A stretch of 64,000 nt of DNA from CAZYFH01 sp965249175 (GTDB lineage Bacteria; Acidobacteriota; Vicinamibacteria; Vicinamibacterales; UBA8438). How positions within the stretch are numbered: the stretch's first letter is position 1; each line of letters begins with the position of its first letter. The notes beneath the pieces are model-generated. The model saw only the letters and a program-made list of their open reading frames with translations. It searched no databases and was not told the DNA's origin. Position numbers and translations under genes: made by a program. The stretch covers positions 1,116,001-1,180,000 of the forward strand of contig OZ252227.1 of assembly GCA_965249175.1 (NCBI GenBank). The letters are read 5' to 3'. Below are positions 26,171 through 35,754 of this stretch, in pieces.

Positions 26171-29044
26171 ATGCGTCGAATCGCTCTCGCCTCGCTGATC
26201 GGATTCCTATCATTGGTCGGAGTGTTACTGGTCCCGACAACCGCCGCCGCGCAGGCTGGCGGGTCGCTATCGGGCTTGGTCGAGGACACGACGGGCGGCA
26301 TCCTGCCTGGCGTGACAGTCGAGGCGGCGAGCTCGGTCCTCATCGAGGGCACGATCGCCGCCTTCACTGACAGCGCCGGCCGCTACACGATCATCAACCT
26401 GCGGCCGGGCACCTACACGGTGACGTTCACGCTACCGGGATTCAACACGGCGATCCGCGAGGACGTGCTGCTGACGGGTGACAGCGCCGTGCAGATCAAC
26501 GCCGCGCTGGTGGTCGGGGCGGTCGAGGAGACGGTGACGGTGACGGGCGAGGCGCCGGTGGTCGACACGCAGCAGGTGCGCCGCCAGGCCGTCGTCACGC
26601 GCCAGATGATGGACGTGCTCCCGCAGGGACGCACCCTCGAAGCGCGGCTCCTGCTGATCCCCGGCGTGCGCAACACGGGGATGGGGGACGGCTCAATGAT
26701 TGCGAGCCAACATGGCTCGGACGCGTTTGACTCGCTGACGTTCCAGGACGGGATGCGCACGACCAACGTCTTTTGGGACATCAGAAACGGGTGGGAGCTG
26801 AACGACGCGGCGACGGCCGAGCTGACGTTCGAGACCGGCGGCTCCCCGGCGGAGGTGCAGGTGGGCGGCGTGGTCCAGAACGCCATTCCGAAGGAGGGGG
26901 GCAACACCTTCTCCGGAACCGTATTTACCTACTATGGCACTGAGAACTTGCAGGGCGACAACCGCACGGCAGAGCTCAAGGAGCTGATCCGGGCCGGCGA
27001 CCGGCTACGGTATGACATCGACTTCAACCCGGCGTTCGGGGGACCGATCATCGAGGACAAACTGTGGTTCTTCGCGTCCCACCGCACCCAGAACAACGAT
27101 TTCTTCGTCGCTGACCAGTTCTTCAAGCCCGAGGGGTCGGTGAACCGCCTCGGGCACGACATCACCTTCGGCCACGCGGGCGAGCAAGCCTTTCAGAAAA
27201 CGACCCGCTACAGCGGGCTGCTGCGCTTGACCCACCAGGTGACCCCGCGCAACAAGTGGCGGATCAGCTTCGCGCGTAACGCCCGCGACCATCCGTTCTG
27301 GCGACCCTCGGCGACCGTCCCGCCGGAGTCGACGAGTCACCCCCCCCTACCGGTGGGCCACAACGCGCAATTGCGGTGGACATCGTCGCTGTCGAACCGC
27401 TGGCTGGTCGAGCTCGGGATGTCCGAGTTTTACGTCCGCTGGCGCCACGAGCCGCAGAGAGGGATGTTTGAGCTGATTCCGCAACTCGAGCTGACGACGG
27501 GCCAGTGGAGCGGGTCCACCTACAACCGTGGCACGCAGGGGGATCTGCGGTGGGCGACCAAGGCCTCGACCTCGTATGTGACCGGCTCCCACAACTTCAA
27601 GACGGGCATCGACCTCACCTGGGGCAGCCTCAATCAAGACACCGTGTACTTTGCCGACACGCATGCATTGTTCTTCCTCGCAGGTAACCCGTTCATTGCC
27701 CAAGTGGCCGCCGTCCCGTTGGGGAACTACGAAGTCCAGATCCAGCGCGACATCGGGGTGTACGCGCAAGATTCGTGGACGATCGACCGGTTGACGTTGA
27801 ATCTGGGGGCCCGGTACGACCGGTTCCGTGGCGGCACGCCGCCGATAGAGGCCCCGGCGGGCACCTGGGTGGGGGCGCGTAGCCTCCCGGCCCTCGCAGG
27901 GCCGGATTGGCACGATGGCTCGGTGCGGTTCGGCGTGGCGTACGACCTGTTCGGGGACGGCCGGACCGCCCTCAAGGGCAACGTGAACCAATACATCTCG
28001 GCGGAGAATGTCCTGACCACGTTGGATGCCAATCCGTTCTGCTGCGACTTCAGGGTCTTCCCCCGTCAGGAGAACCGCTCCTGGAATGATCTGGACGGGA
28101 ACGGGGACATCGTCGACAGAAACAACAACAACCGGATCCAGTTCGAGGAGATCGGCCCTTCCCCGCAGGGCGAGGACTTCGGCACGGCCACCGACGTCGT
28201 GCGCTTGGATCCGAATCTCCAGCGGGACGGCAACTGGGAATACAGCGTGTCGCTGCAGCACGAGCTGCTGTCGGGGCTCTCGGTGACCGGCGGGTGGTAT
28301 GCCCGCGACTTCACCAACCAGTTCTGGACGGACGACCGGCTGGTCGGTCCATCCAACTACACGCCGTTCACCTTCACGGGACCGCTGGATCCGCGGCTGC
28401 CCAACGGCGGCGGCGAGTCCATCACCGGGTACAACCTGAACCAGAGCCATTTCGGCATCGGCAGGAACAGGTGGCTCGCCAATTCGGATCTCAACGACAT
28501 TCGCTACACCGGCTACGAGCTGGTCGTTGACGGCCGGCTCCCGAACGGCGGGTTCTACGGGGGGAGCGTCACGACGGAGAAGAGCCAGGTAGACACCTGT
28601 GAGGTCGACGATCCCAACCTGCTGCGGCACTGCGACCATCCCCGCCCGTTCCAGACCCTGTTCAAGGTCCACGGGGCCTATCCGTTGCCGGGCGGTGTGA
28701 CGATCAGCGGCTTCCTGCAGGGGATGCCAGGTCCGGCGAATAGCGCGACCTTCAACATCACGTCGCTGCCGGATGGGACCCCGCTCACGGGGGGGCAATC
28801 AATTGGCATCGATCTGATCGCGCCGGAGGCCCAGTTCCTCCCGCGTCAGACGAACCTCGATCTGCGGGTCTCACGGCGGTTCAACGTCGGGGGGACGTCG
28901 ATTCTGCCGCTCGTCGACATCTTCAACCTCTTCAACTCCAACACGACGCTCGCATGGAACAACGTATACGGGCCGCAATGGCAGCGCATCACCCAGATCA
29001 TGCGCCCCCGGTTCGCTCGCCTCGGCGTGGAGATCGATTGGTGA
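26171..29044 (+). CDS. TonB-dependent receptor with carboxypeptidase-regulatory N-domain (Oar/SusC-like)
   Basis: 957 aa from the ATG at 26171, with AAGGAG 6 nt upstream and a signal peptide ending TAAAQ. Residues about 30-110 form a CarboxypepD_reg-like beta-sandwich (SGLVEDTTGGILPGVTVEA..SAGRYTIINLRPGTYTVTF). The plug follows (VVDTQQVRRQAVVTRQMMDVLPQGRTLEARLLLIPG), then a long outer-membrane barrel ending in the aromatic terminus ARLGVEIDW. No TonB box is obvious. Imports or binds an unknown ligand such as an oligosaccharide or peptide. It lies directly downstream of triad A but probably has its own promoter (26111-26143). A second receptor with a very similar N-terminus starts at 63485. 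Confidence 0.92.
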   Translation: MRRIALASLIGFLSLVGVLLVPTTAAAQAGGSLSGLVEDTTGGILPGVTVEAASSVLIEGTIAAFTDSAGRYTIINLRPGTYTVTFTLPGFNTAIREDVLLTGDSAVQINAALVVGAVEETVTVTGEAPVVDTQQVRRQAVVTRQMMDVLPQGRTLEARLLLIPGVRNTGMGDGSMIASQHGSDAFDSLTFQDGMRTTNVFWDIRNGWELNDAATAELTFETGGSPAEVQVGGVVQNAIPKEGGNTFSGTVFTYYGTENLQGDNRTAELKELIRAGDRLRYDIDFNPAFGGPIIEDKLWFFASHRTQNNDFFVADQFFKPEGSVNRLGHDITFGHAGEQAFQKTTRYSGLLRLTHQVTPRNKWRISFARNARDHPFWRPSATVPPESTSHPPLPVGHNAQLRWTSSLSNRWLVELGMSEFYVRWRHEPQRGMFELIPQLELTTGQWSGSTYNRGTQGDLRWATKASTSYVTGSHNFKTGIDLTWGSLNQDTVYFADTHALFFLAGNPFIAQVAAVPLGNYEVQIQRDIGVYAQDSWTIDRLTLNLGARYDRFRGGTPPIEAPAGTWVGARSLPALAGPDWHDGSVRFGVAYDLFGDGRTALKGNVNQYISAENVLTTLDANPFCCDFRVFPRQENRSWNDLDGNGDIVDRNNNNRIQFEEIGPSPQGEDFGTATDVVRLDPNLQRDGNWEYSVSLQHELLSGLSVTGGWYARDFTNQFWTDDRLVGPSNYTPFTFTGPLDPRLPNGGGESITGYNLNQSHFGIGRNRWLANSDLNDIRYTGYELVVDGRLPNGGFYGGSVTTEKSQVDTCEVDDPNLLRHCDHPRPFQTLFKVHGAYPLPGGVTISGFLQGMPGPANSATFNITSLPDGTPLTGGQSIGIDLIAPEAQFLPRQTNLDLRVSRRFNVGGTSILPLVDIFNLFNSNTTLAWNNVYGPQWQRITQIMRPRFARLGVEIDW

Positions 29045-29064
29045 TGGTCGCGTGACCGCTCGAC

Positions 29065-29136
29065 GACGGCCCGATCTCCGGGCCGTCGATCTCGATCTGT
29101 GAGACGGGACCGGCCTTTCCGAGGGCCGGCCCCGTC
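29065..29136 (+). terminator. Two strong hairpins after the TonB receptor gene
   Basis: The first hairpin has a perfect 9-bp stem, GACGGCCCG/CGGGCCGTC (29065-29087). The second has arms GACGGG and CCGGCC pairing with GGCCGG and CCCGTC around an 8-nt loop (29103-29136). Neither is followed by a clear U-run, so they may act as 3'-end stabilisers or weak terminators. They separate the receptor from the FG-GAP gene. Confidence 0.5.
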
Positions 29137-29152
29137 CGTGCATGGGCAGCGC

Positions 29153-31426
29153 GTGAGTTCCGGGGTTAAGCCGTCCCGTCGTCCACGATGGACTCTTCAG
29201 GCGTGGACGGTGCTGTTCGCGCTTGCTGTCTGCGCCCCGGTCGACGGTCAGCGCCCGGTGTCCGGCCCCCGTTCACCGAGCACCGCGCGGATGGCGGAAC
29301 GCCTCGAGGCGTTGGCCGCGGCGCGTGAATCCACGTTTTTCAACCCCTTCGCCAACGCTGCGCGGCTGGAGGTCCTGCTCGGCATGCCACCCGCCACCAG
29401 CCCACGCGAGCAGGTGATCTACCAGGCGTCCGTTGCCGGGGAGATGCTCAGGGCGGGCCGCACCCAGGAAGCGACGGTCGCATTCGAGCGGTTGCTCCAG
29501 CTCTTCGAGGCCGGCGGCAGTGCGGTGCCGAGCGACCTTCCTGACGGCTTCCAGCAAGGGATGCGCCGCTCGCTCGGCATCGCGTATATGCGGCTCGCGC
29601 AGCGCGACAACTGCCTTCGGCCGAACCCGGCCGTGCGTTGTGCCATACCGATTGATCCGGCTGACATGCACCCGCATCGGGACAGTGCCCGGAAGGCGGT
29701 GGCGTTGTACGAGCAGATGGCGGAGGACGACCCCACCGACCTCACCGTGCGATGGGTGCTCAACCTCGCGTACATGTGGCTTGGCGAGCACCCTGACGGC
29801 GTGCCGCCGGCGTGGCTGATTCCCAGGGCGGCGTACGGCTCACGTGCCGGGTTCTCGGGGTTCGAGGACGTCGCGCCGACACTCGGCCTCGATACCGTCG
29901 GCTTGGCGGGCGGCAGCGTGATGGAGGATTTTGACGCCGACGGCGATCTCGACGTCATGGCGTCGTCGTGGGGATTGCGGGATCAGCTCCGCTATTTTCG
30001 GAACAACGGCGATGGCACCTTCGTCGACGCGACGCTCGAGGCCGGGTTGGAAGGGATCGTCGGCGGACTGAATCTCGTCCACGCCGACTACGACAACGAT
30101 GGCCTTGCCGACGTCTTGGTATTGCGAGGCGCGTGGTTGGATCAGCCGCACCCCAACTCGCTCCTCCGGGGGAACAGGGACGGGTCGTTTACCGACGTGA
30201 CCGAGGCGGCCGGGTTGCTGCGGGACGCGCCCACCCAGACGGCCGCATGGGGTGACTACGACAACGACGGCGATGTCGATCTCTTCGTCGGCAACGAGTC
30301 GCAGTTCGACGCCACGTATCCCTCCCAGCTATTTCGCAACAACGGGGACGGCACGTTCACCGACATCGCCGACCGGGCCGGTGTGGCGGTGGTTGGCTTC
30401 GTCAAGGGCGTGGCATGGGGCGACTACGACAACGACCGCCGCCTCGATCTCTACGTCTCGCGCTTCGGGGAACCGAATCACCTGTTCCACAACGAGGGGC
30501 CGTCGCCGAATGGGCGGTGGTCGTTCCGTGACGTGACGGCCGCCGCCGGTGTCGTAGAGCCACGGGACAGCTTCCCGACGTGGTTCTTCGACTACGACAA
30601 TGACGGCTGGCTCGACCTGTTCGTGGCTGCCCCATCCTCCATGAGTGCGGAGCTGCCAGAGACTGACCGTCTAGCCGATCTGACAGCGGAATATCTCGGG
30701 CAGCGCCGCCCGGCGGCGCATCCCCGCCTGCATCGCAACCAGGGTGACGGCACGTTCGCCGATGTCACCGAAGCCGTGGGCCTCGACAGGGTCATGCCGA
30801 CGATGGGCAGCAACTACGGCGACCTGGACAACGACGGGTTTCCCGATGTGTATCTCGGCACGGGCAATCCGCACTTCGAGATGCTCGTGCCGAATCGGGT
30901 GTTCCGCAATGTCGGCGGTGCACGCTTCGAGGATGCGACGGCAGACGGATTCGGGTACATCCAGAAGGGCCACGGGGTTTCGTTCGGCGACATCGATCAC
31001 GACGGAGACCAGGACGTGTTCATGGTCCTCGGCGGCGCGTTCGAAGGCGACGAGTCTCAGAACGTTCTGCTGTTGAACCCCGGCCACGGGCATGCGTGGA
31101 TCACGGTGAGGCTGCGGGGCACCGCGTCAAATCGCCTGGGGATCGGTGCACGCCTCACCGTCGAGGTGGCGACGCCCGATGGAGATCGGGCGATTCATGC
31201 CACGGTCGGGAGCGGCGGCAGCTTTGGTGCCTCGACGCTCCAGCAGGAGATCGGGCTGGGCAATGCGACGATGATTCGACAACTGGAGGTCGTCTGGCCG
31301 GGCAGTGGGCGGCGCGACACTTATCGCGACGTTCCGCTGAATCACGTGGTCTTGGTCCGCGAGGGCGCCGCGGCGGTGGAGCCGGTGGAGGTCCGACCCC
31401 TCAGACTCGGCCAGACGCTGGACTAA
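29153..31426 (+). CDS. Exported TPR plus FG-GAP/ASPIC (CRTAC1-like) protein
   Basis: 757 aa if the GTG at 29153 is used; the frame is open to 29099, but that would put the hairpin at 29103-29136 inside the gene. A leader (WTLQAWTVLFALAVCAPVDGQ) is followed by a helical, TPR-like region to about residue 230 (AGRTQEATVAFERLLQLF, RSLGIAYMRLAQ). Then come repeated calcium-binding-type blades: DFDADGDLDV, DYDNDGLADVLV, DYDNDGDVDLFV, DYDNDGWLDLFV, DLDNDGFPDVYL, DIDHDGDQDVF. The C-terminus (NRLGIGARLTVEV..QLEVVWPGSGRRDTY) is an ASPIC/UnbV domain. Probably a secreted or surface adhesion/binding protein. It starts a run of three similar-themed genes. Confidence 0.88.
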   Translation: MSSGVKPSRRPRWTLQAWTVLFALAVCAPVDGQRPVSGPRSPSTARMAERLEALAAARESTFFNPFANAARLEVLLGMPPATSPREQVIYQASVAGEMLRAGRTQEATVAFERLLQLFEAGGSAVPSDLPDGFQQGMRRSLGIAYMRLAQRDNCLRPNPAVRCAIPIDPADMHPHRDSARKAVALYEQMAEDDPTDLTVRWVLNLAYMWLGEHPDGVPPAWLIPRAAYGSRAGFSGFEDVAPTLGLDTVGLAGGSVMEDFDADGDLDVMASSWGLRDQLRYFRNNGDGTFVDATLEAGLEGIVGGLNLVHADYDNDGLADVLVLRGAWLDQPHPNSLLRGNRDGSFTDVTEAAGLLRDAPTQTAAWGDYDNDGDVDLFVGNESQFDATYPSQLFRNNGDGTFTDIADRAGVAVVGFVKGVAWGDYDNDRRLDLYVSRFGEPNHLFHNEGPSPNGRWSFRDVTAAAGVVEPRDSFPTWFFDYDNDGWLDLFVAAPSSMSAELPETDRLADLTAEYLGQRRPAAHPRLHRNQGDGTFADVTEAVGLDRVMPTMGSNYGDLDNDGFPDVYLGTGNPHFEMLVPNRVFRNVGGARFEDATADGFGYIQKGHGVSFGDIDHDGDQDVFMVLGGAFEGDESQNVLLLNPGHGHAWITVRLRGTASNRLGIGARLTVEVATPDGDRAIHATVGSGGSFGASTLQQEIGLGNATMIRQLEVVWPGSGRRDTYRDVPLNHVVLVREGAAAVEPVEVRPLRLGQTLD

Positions 31427-31444
31427 TCACGAGGGCCTTTCCAA

Positions 31445-33220
31445 GTGAGGTACTCAGCTCCTTTGGGCATTCAGGCGCACGCGGGCTGGCTGCGCCGGGT
31501 CGCCGCCGCGGCCATCCTGCTGTGTGGTCTGCCCCCCGGCGTGTCGGCCCAGTCCGCCGCGGAGTGGTTCACCGAGCGCGCCGAGGCCGTGGGGCTCGAC
31601 TTCGTGCACTTCAACGGCATGTCGGGCGAGTACTATTTCGAGGAGATGGTCGGGTCCGGCGTCGCGCTGCTCGACTTCGACAACGACGGCGACCTCGACG
31701 TCTACCTCGCGCAAGGACGGATGCTCGGCGCGGGCAAGACGCTGGCCGACGCCGTGCTGCCGCCGCAGATGCCCTTGCCGCTGACCGATCGGCTGTACCG
31801 GAACGACCTCGAGGTGCACGCCGATGGCTCCCGCACGCTCCGGTTCACCGATGTGACCGAGGCGAGCGGCCTCGACGTGCGCTCGTACGGGATGGGCGTC
31901 GCGACCGGGGACATCGACAACGACGGCTGGGTCGACCTGTATCTGACCACGCGCGGGCCGGACCAGATGTTCCGCAACAACGGCGACGGGACCTTCACGG
32001 ATGTCTCCACGCAGACGGGCACGAGCCAGCCAGGATGGGGCATCTCGGCCTCAATCGTCGACCTCGACCGGGACGGGTGGCTCGACCTGTACGTCGGCAA
32101 CTACGTCGACTACGGTGAAGAAAGAACGTGCTTTACGAGCCTTGGGGCACGGGACTATTGCGGGCCGCAGGGGTTCTTGCCGGTGCCCGACCGACTGTAT
32201 CGGAACCGTGGGGACGGGACGTTCGTGGACGTCACCGCTGAATCACAGGTGGCGCGCGACTACGGGCGGGCGATGGGGGTCGTGGCCGCCGACGTCGACG
32301 CCGATGGGTGGGTCGACCTCTATGTCGCCAACGACAACATGGAGAACCAGCTCTGGATCAACCAGCACGATGGCACGTTCAGGAACGAGGCGCTGCTGGC
32401 GGGGGTCGCGCTGAATCATGCGGGGAGCCCAGAGGCCGGCATGGGCGTCGACGCGGGCGACTTCGACGCCGACGGCGACGACGACCTGTTCGTGACCCAC
32501 GTCATCCGGCAAACCAACACCCTCTACGTCAACGACGGAACCGGCCTGTTCGCGGATCGGAGTACGATGTCGGGACTCGGCGCCCCGAGCCTGCGCTATA
32601 CCGGATTCGGCACGCTCTGGTTCGACTACGACAACGACGGCTGGCTCGACCTTCTGGTAGTCAACGGGGCGGTCACCACCCAGCTCGTGGTAGCGAAGGA
32701 TCCGCATCCGCTGGACGAACCGAACCAGTTGTTCCGAAATCTGGGCAACGGGCGGTTCGAGGAGGTCACCGCCCGCGCCGGCACGGTCTTCGAGCTCTCG
32801 GAGGTCAGCCGGGGTGCGGCCTTCGGCGATCTGGACAACGATGGCGATATGGACGTCGTCGTGTCGAACAACGGCGGCCGGGTGCGACTCCTGCGCAACA
32901 ACGTCGGCAACCGCAACCGGTGGCTCGGGTTGCGGCTCGTCGGCGGGAGTCCGCCCCGCGACATGTTGGGGGCGCGCGTCGGCGTCTTTCCGAGCGACGG
33001 CCCGCCGCGGTGGCGGCGCGCCCGGACGGACGGCAGCTACGCGTCCGCCCACGATCCCCGTGTGCTCGTCGGACTCGGCGCGGCGACGACGGTGCCGCGG
33101 GTCCGCGTCGTCTGGCCGAGCGGTCGGGTCGAGGAGTGGGCGGACCTCGCTGTGGATCAGTGGCTGACCCTGACCGAAGGGACCGGTCGCGAAGCACGGA
33201 CCGGCCGAGAGGGCCTATGA
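31445..33220 (+). CDS. Exported FG-GAP/ASPIC (CRTAC1-like) protein
   Basis: 591 aa from a GTG at 31445, 18 bp after the preceding stop. A signal peptide ends PGVSAQ near residue 36. The propeller has repeated Asp-rich calcium loops (DFDNDGDLDVYL, DIDNDGWVDLYL, DLDRDGWLDLYV, DVDADGWVDLYV, DFDADGDDDLFV, DYDNDGWLDLLV, DLDNDGDMDVVV). It ends with an ASPIC/UnbV domain (NRWLGLRLVG..DMLGARVGVF..VRVVWPSGRVEEW). A Cys pair lies in ERTCFTSLGARDYCGPQ. Its stop overlaps the next start as ATGA, so it is translationally coupled to the TPR gene. Confidence 0.92.
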   Translation: MRYSAPLGIQAHAGWLRRVAAAAILLCGLPPGVSAQSAAEWFTERAEAVGLDFVHFNGMSGEYYFEEMVGSGVALLDFDNDGDLDVYLAQGRMLGAGKTLADAVLPPQMPLPLTDRLYRNDLEVHADGSRTLRFTDVTEASGLDVRSYGMGVATGDIDNDGWVDLYLTTRGPDQMFRNNGDGTFTDVSTQTGTSQPGWGISASIVDLDRDGWLDLYVGNYVDYGEERTCFTSLGARDYCGPQGFLPVPDRLYRNRGDGTFVDVTAESQVARDYGRAMGVVAADVDADGWVDLYVANDNMENQLWINQHDGTFRNEALLAGVALNHAGSPEAGMGVDAGDFDADGDDDLFVTHVIRQTNTLYVNDGTGLFADRSTMSGLGAPSLRYTGFGTLWFDYDNDGWLDLLVVNGAVTTQLVVAKDPHPLDEPNQLFRNLGNGRFEEVTARAGTVFELSEVSRGAAFGDLDNDGDMDVVVSNNGGRVRLLRNNVGNRNRWLGLRLVGGSPPRDMLGARVGVFPSDGPPRWRRARTDGSYASAHDPRVLVGLGAATTVPRVRVVWPSGRVEEWADLAVDQWLTLTEGTGREARTGREGL

Positions 33221-34926
33221 GATTCGGTCTCGTCGCCCTGGTGGCCTCGATCACGTTGGGGCTCGTGAACGGGCCCGCGGGCGATGCGCGCGCGGCGGCA
33301 CGACAGGGGGAACCGGCGGCGCAGCCGCTGCTGCCGGTGGCGCTGCCAGATGTGAGCCGCCTGCACCCATCCGTCCAGCGGCAGTTGCGCGAGGCGCATG
33401 CGTCGCTCCTGGCCGAGGCGCAGCGCCCCGACGTCTCGCCGCCCGCGCGCGCCGACGCCTTTGGCGACATGGGCACGCTGTTCCTGGCGATGCAGTTCAA
33501 CGACGAGGCCGAGCGCTGCATTCGGAACGCGCAGCGTCTGGCGTCCGAGGACTTCCGGTGGCCCTACTACCTCGGACACGTCTTCAGGGACACCGGAGAC
33601 CTGTCCGCGGCGGCGGAGAGTTTCGCGCGCGCGCGCGCGCTGCGCCCCACTGACTTGGCCACGCTCGTGTGGCTCGGCCGGGTCTACCTCGACCTGGCGC
33701 GGCCGGACGCGGCCGAGTCGCCGCTGACCGAGGCGCTGTCGCTCTATCCGAACCAGCCGGCGGTGCGGTTCGAGCTCGGCCGCGCGGCCGTCGAGCAGCA
33801 GGACTACACGCGGGCCGTGGAGCAATTGACCACCGCTCTGACGCTGGACCCCGAGGCCACCGTCGTCCACTATCCGCTCGCCATGGCCTTCCGCGGGCTG
33901 GGCGATCTCGACAAAGCCGCGCACCATATCGGGCGTCGGGGCGGCCGGGGGATGCGCGGGTACACGGCCGGCGTGGCCTACAAGATGCCGGACCCGTTGG
34001 TGGCGGCGCTGAATGCGTTGGTAGTCGAGACGCCGCAGTTCTACCGGGACCGCGGCCTGGATGCCGCCGCAACCGGGAACTGGCCCGAGGCGGTGACGAA
34101 CTACCGGCGGGTCGTCGAAGCCGATCCGGACGACGCGGACATGCGTGTGAACCTCGGCACCGCGTCGAAGCGGGCAGGCGACGCGCGCGGGGCGCTGGCG
34201 CAGTACGAGGAAGCGCTGCGTCTCAACCCGCGGCTCGCGGACGCCCACTACGGCCTCGGCGACCTGCTCGAGCGCGGTGGTCGCGACCAGGAGGCCATCG
34301 AGCGGTACACGGCGGCCGTGACCACGGACCCGACCTTCGTCGCGGCGCGTCGCAAGCTGGCCGATGCGCTGCGCCGAACCGACCGTTTCGAGCCAGCGCT
34401 GTCGCAGTACCGGCAGATTATCGCGCGAGCGCCGGCTGATGCGGGCGCGCGGTTCGGTGAGGCGATGGCGCTCGTCCGTCTCGAGCGTTACCGTGCGGCG
34501 CGCGAACGCTTGACCGAGGCGATGACGGTCCGACCCGACCAGCCGATGTTCCAGCTCGCGCTGGCCCGGGTGCTCGCGGCGGCGCCCGACGATCAGGTGC
34601 GCGACGGCGCGCGCGCGTGGGCCCTGCTTGAAGCGCTGCCGGAGGAACAGCAACACCCGGCCGTCTTCGAAACGATGGCCATGGCGCTCGCCGAGCTGGG
34701 TCACTTCGACCTCGCCATCGAGTGGCAGGCCATCGCGATGACAGCCGCCGAACGCGCCTGGGGATCCGACAGCGCGCGGCGCATGGCGTCGAACCTGGCG
34801 TTGTACACGCGGCACCAACCATGCCGCACGCCGTGGCGAAACGACGACCCCGACCACCGGCCCGGCCCTCCGGTGGATCCTGGGCTGCTCGATCCGCCGG
34901 CGTCTGGTGACGCGGAGCCTCTGTGA
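33217..34926 (+). CDS. Exported tetratricopeptide-repeat protein
   Basis: 569 aa from the ATG at 33217, which shares 4 bp (ATGA) with the previous gene's stop. The signal peptide is MRFGLVALVASITLGLVNGPAGDARA. Many 34-residue TPR motifs follow, for example ADAFGDMGTLFLAMQFNDEAERCIRNAQ, DLATLVWLGRVYLDLARPDAAE and ADAHYGLGDLLERGGRDQEAIERY. The C-terminal tail is rich in Pro and Arg. TPR partners of ASPIC/FG-GAP proteins are common in Acidobacteria and Planctomycetes. Coupling suggests a protein pair with the CRTAC1-like product, which is inference. Confidence 0.9.
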   Translation: MRFGLVALVASITLGLVNGPAGDARAAARQGEPAAQPLLPVALPDVSRLHPSVQRQLREAHASLLAEAQRPDVSPPARADAFGDMGTLFLAMQFNDEAERCIRNAQRLASEDFRWPYYLGHVFRDTGDLSAAAESFARARALRPTDLATLVWLGRVYLDLARPDAAESPLTEALSLYPNQPAVRFELGRAAVEQQDYTRAVEQLTTALTLDPEATVVHYPLAMAFRGLGDLDKAAHHIGRRGGRGMRGYTAGVAYKMPDPLVAALNALVVETPQFYRDRGLDAAATGNWPEAVTNYRRVVEADPDDADMRVNLGTASKRAGDARGALAQYEEALRLNPRLADAHYGLGDLLERGGRDQEAIERYTAAVTTDPTFVAARRKLADALRRTDRFEPALSQYRQIIARAPADAGARFGEAMALVRLERYRAARERLTEAMTVRPDQPMFQLALARVLAAAPDDQVRDGARAWALLEALPEEQQHPAVFETMAMALAELGHFDLAIEWQAIAMTAAERAWGSDSARRMASNLALYTRHQPCRTPWRNDDPDHRPGPPVDPGLLDPPASGDAEPL

Positions 34927-35029
34927 CAGTCCGTCCGGCGCGCACGCAGGGGGCCAGGCTACTCGCAGTCCGGAGCTAGCACGCGAGACGAAGGCGCGTA
35001 AAGTGTTGATCGACTGGGCTATAAGCTCC

Positions 35030-35059
35030 TTGACGCGGTTTCGATCCGGCTCATAGAAT
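35030..35059 (+). promoter_or_regulatory. Candidate sigma-70 promoter
   Basis: TTGACG (35030-35035), an 18-bp spacer and TAGAAT (35054-35059) stand about 80 bp before the start codon at 35137. Both boxes match 5 of 6 bases of the sigma-70 consensus. Confidence 0.55.
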
Positions 35060-35074
35060 GGAGCCGTTTTTCTT

Positions 35075-35103
35075 GCGGACGCCGCCGTCGAGAAGGCGTC
35101 CGC
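35075..35103 (+). other. 5'-leader hairpin
   Basis: A perfect 9-bp stem GCGGACGCC/GGCGTCCGC with an 11-nt loop lies in the untranslated leader, downstream of the promoter at 35030 and 34 bp before the start codon. It may stabilise the mRNA or influence initiation; there is no T-run, so it does not look like a terminator. Confidence 0.4.
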
Positions 35104-35136
35104 CCCGTCCTGCGGGCCGGCCGGCGGGAGACACCC

Positions 35137-35754
35137 ATGCGAACCAGATTGCTCGTCTTCGTAGCCATGCTGGCGCTTGGCGCCGCGGGCGCAGGGGCCG
35201 AGGCGCAGCGGGTGGGCTGCGAGCCTCGTGCCACCCAGGGGCCCACCAGCGGCGACGAAATGATGCCGCCATTCGATCCGCGGTATTTCCTCGGGGAGTG
35301 GGAGATCGAGTGGAATCCGCCCGAGACGGGGCTCGTCTCGCCCGGCAAGTGGACCGGCACCGAGACCGTCACCCACGTCAACAGCCGCTATCTCAAGATC
35401 GCAGTCGCGATGGAGAACGAGGACGGGGCGACGATGCGCGGCGACGGCATCATGTTCTACGAGTTCGGGCTCAACGGCCAGAGCATCACCCGATTCGTGA
35501 GCTATGATGCCGGCTTCTCGATCCTGCAGAACGGCCCGCTCGGGGGTGACCTCGGTGGCTACTACAGCACGTTCTGGGAAGCGCCCGAGATCACACACGA
35601 CGACCATACGTTCGTGCTGAAAGGGCGGAGCTACTTTGTTTCGCCGGCGGCGTATCGGATCGACCAGCAGATTTCAATCGACGACGAGGACTTCCTCAAC
35701 TTCGGGATCATGTGGCTGACCAAGAACATCGAGGCGCCGGCCGGGCTGCCGTAG
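35137..35754 (+). CDS. Small exported protein of unknown function
   Basis: 205 aa with a signal peptide (MRTRLLVFVAMLALGAAGAGAEAQ). The mature part GEWEIEWNPPETGLVSPGKWTGTETVTHVNSRYLKIAV looks like a lipocalin-like or DUF1579-type beta-barrel, which commonly starts with a G-x-W-x-I/E motif; I cannot name the family with certainty. Two halves are conserved in a relic at 42553-42745. A promoter and leader hairpin precede it. No partner is evident; the gene after it is an alpha/beta hydrolase 340 bp away. Confidence 0.8.
   Translation: MRTRLLVFVAMLALGAAGAGAEAQRVGCEPRATQGPTSGDEMMPPFDPRYFLGEWEIEWNPPETGLVSPGKWTGTETVTHVNSRYLKIAVAMENEDGATMRGDGIMFYEFGLNGQSITRFVSYDAGFSILQNGPLGGDLGGYYSTFWEAPEITHDDHTFVLKGRSYFVSPAAYRIDQQISIDDEDFLNFGIMWLTKNIEAPAGLP

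Noticed and set aside
33629..33642. Alternating GC run (Z-DNA-like)
   Set aside because: It lies inside the TPR gene and codes for an Ala-Arg-rich helix (FARARALR); codon bias explains it.
33157..35607. Very long open frame (816 codons) on the minus strand opposite the TPR gene
   Set aside because: It is antisense to a clear TPR protein with a signal peptide. Its own translation is Arg/Val/Asp-rich with no domain pattern, as expected for a shadow frame in high-GC DNA.
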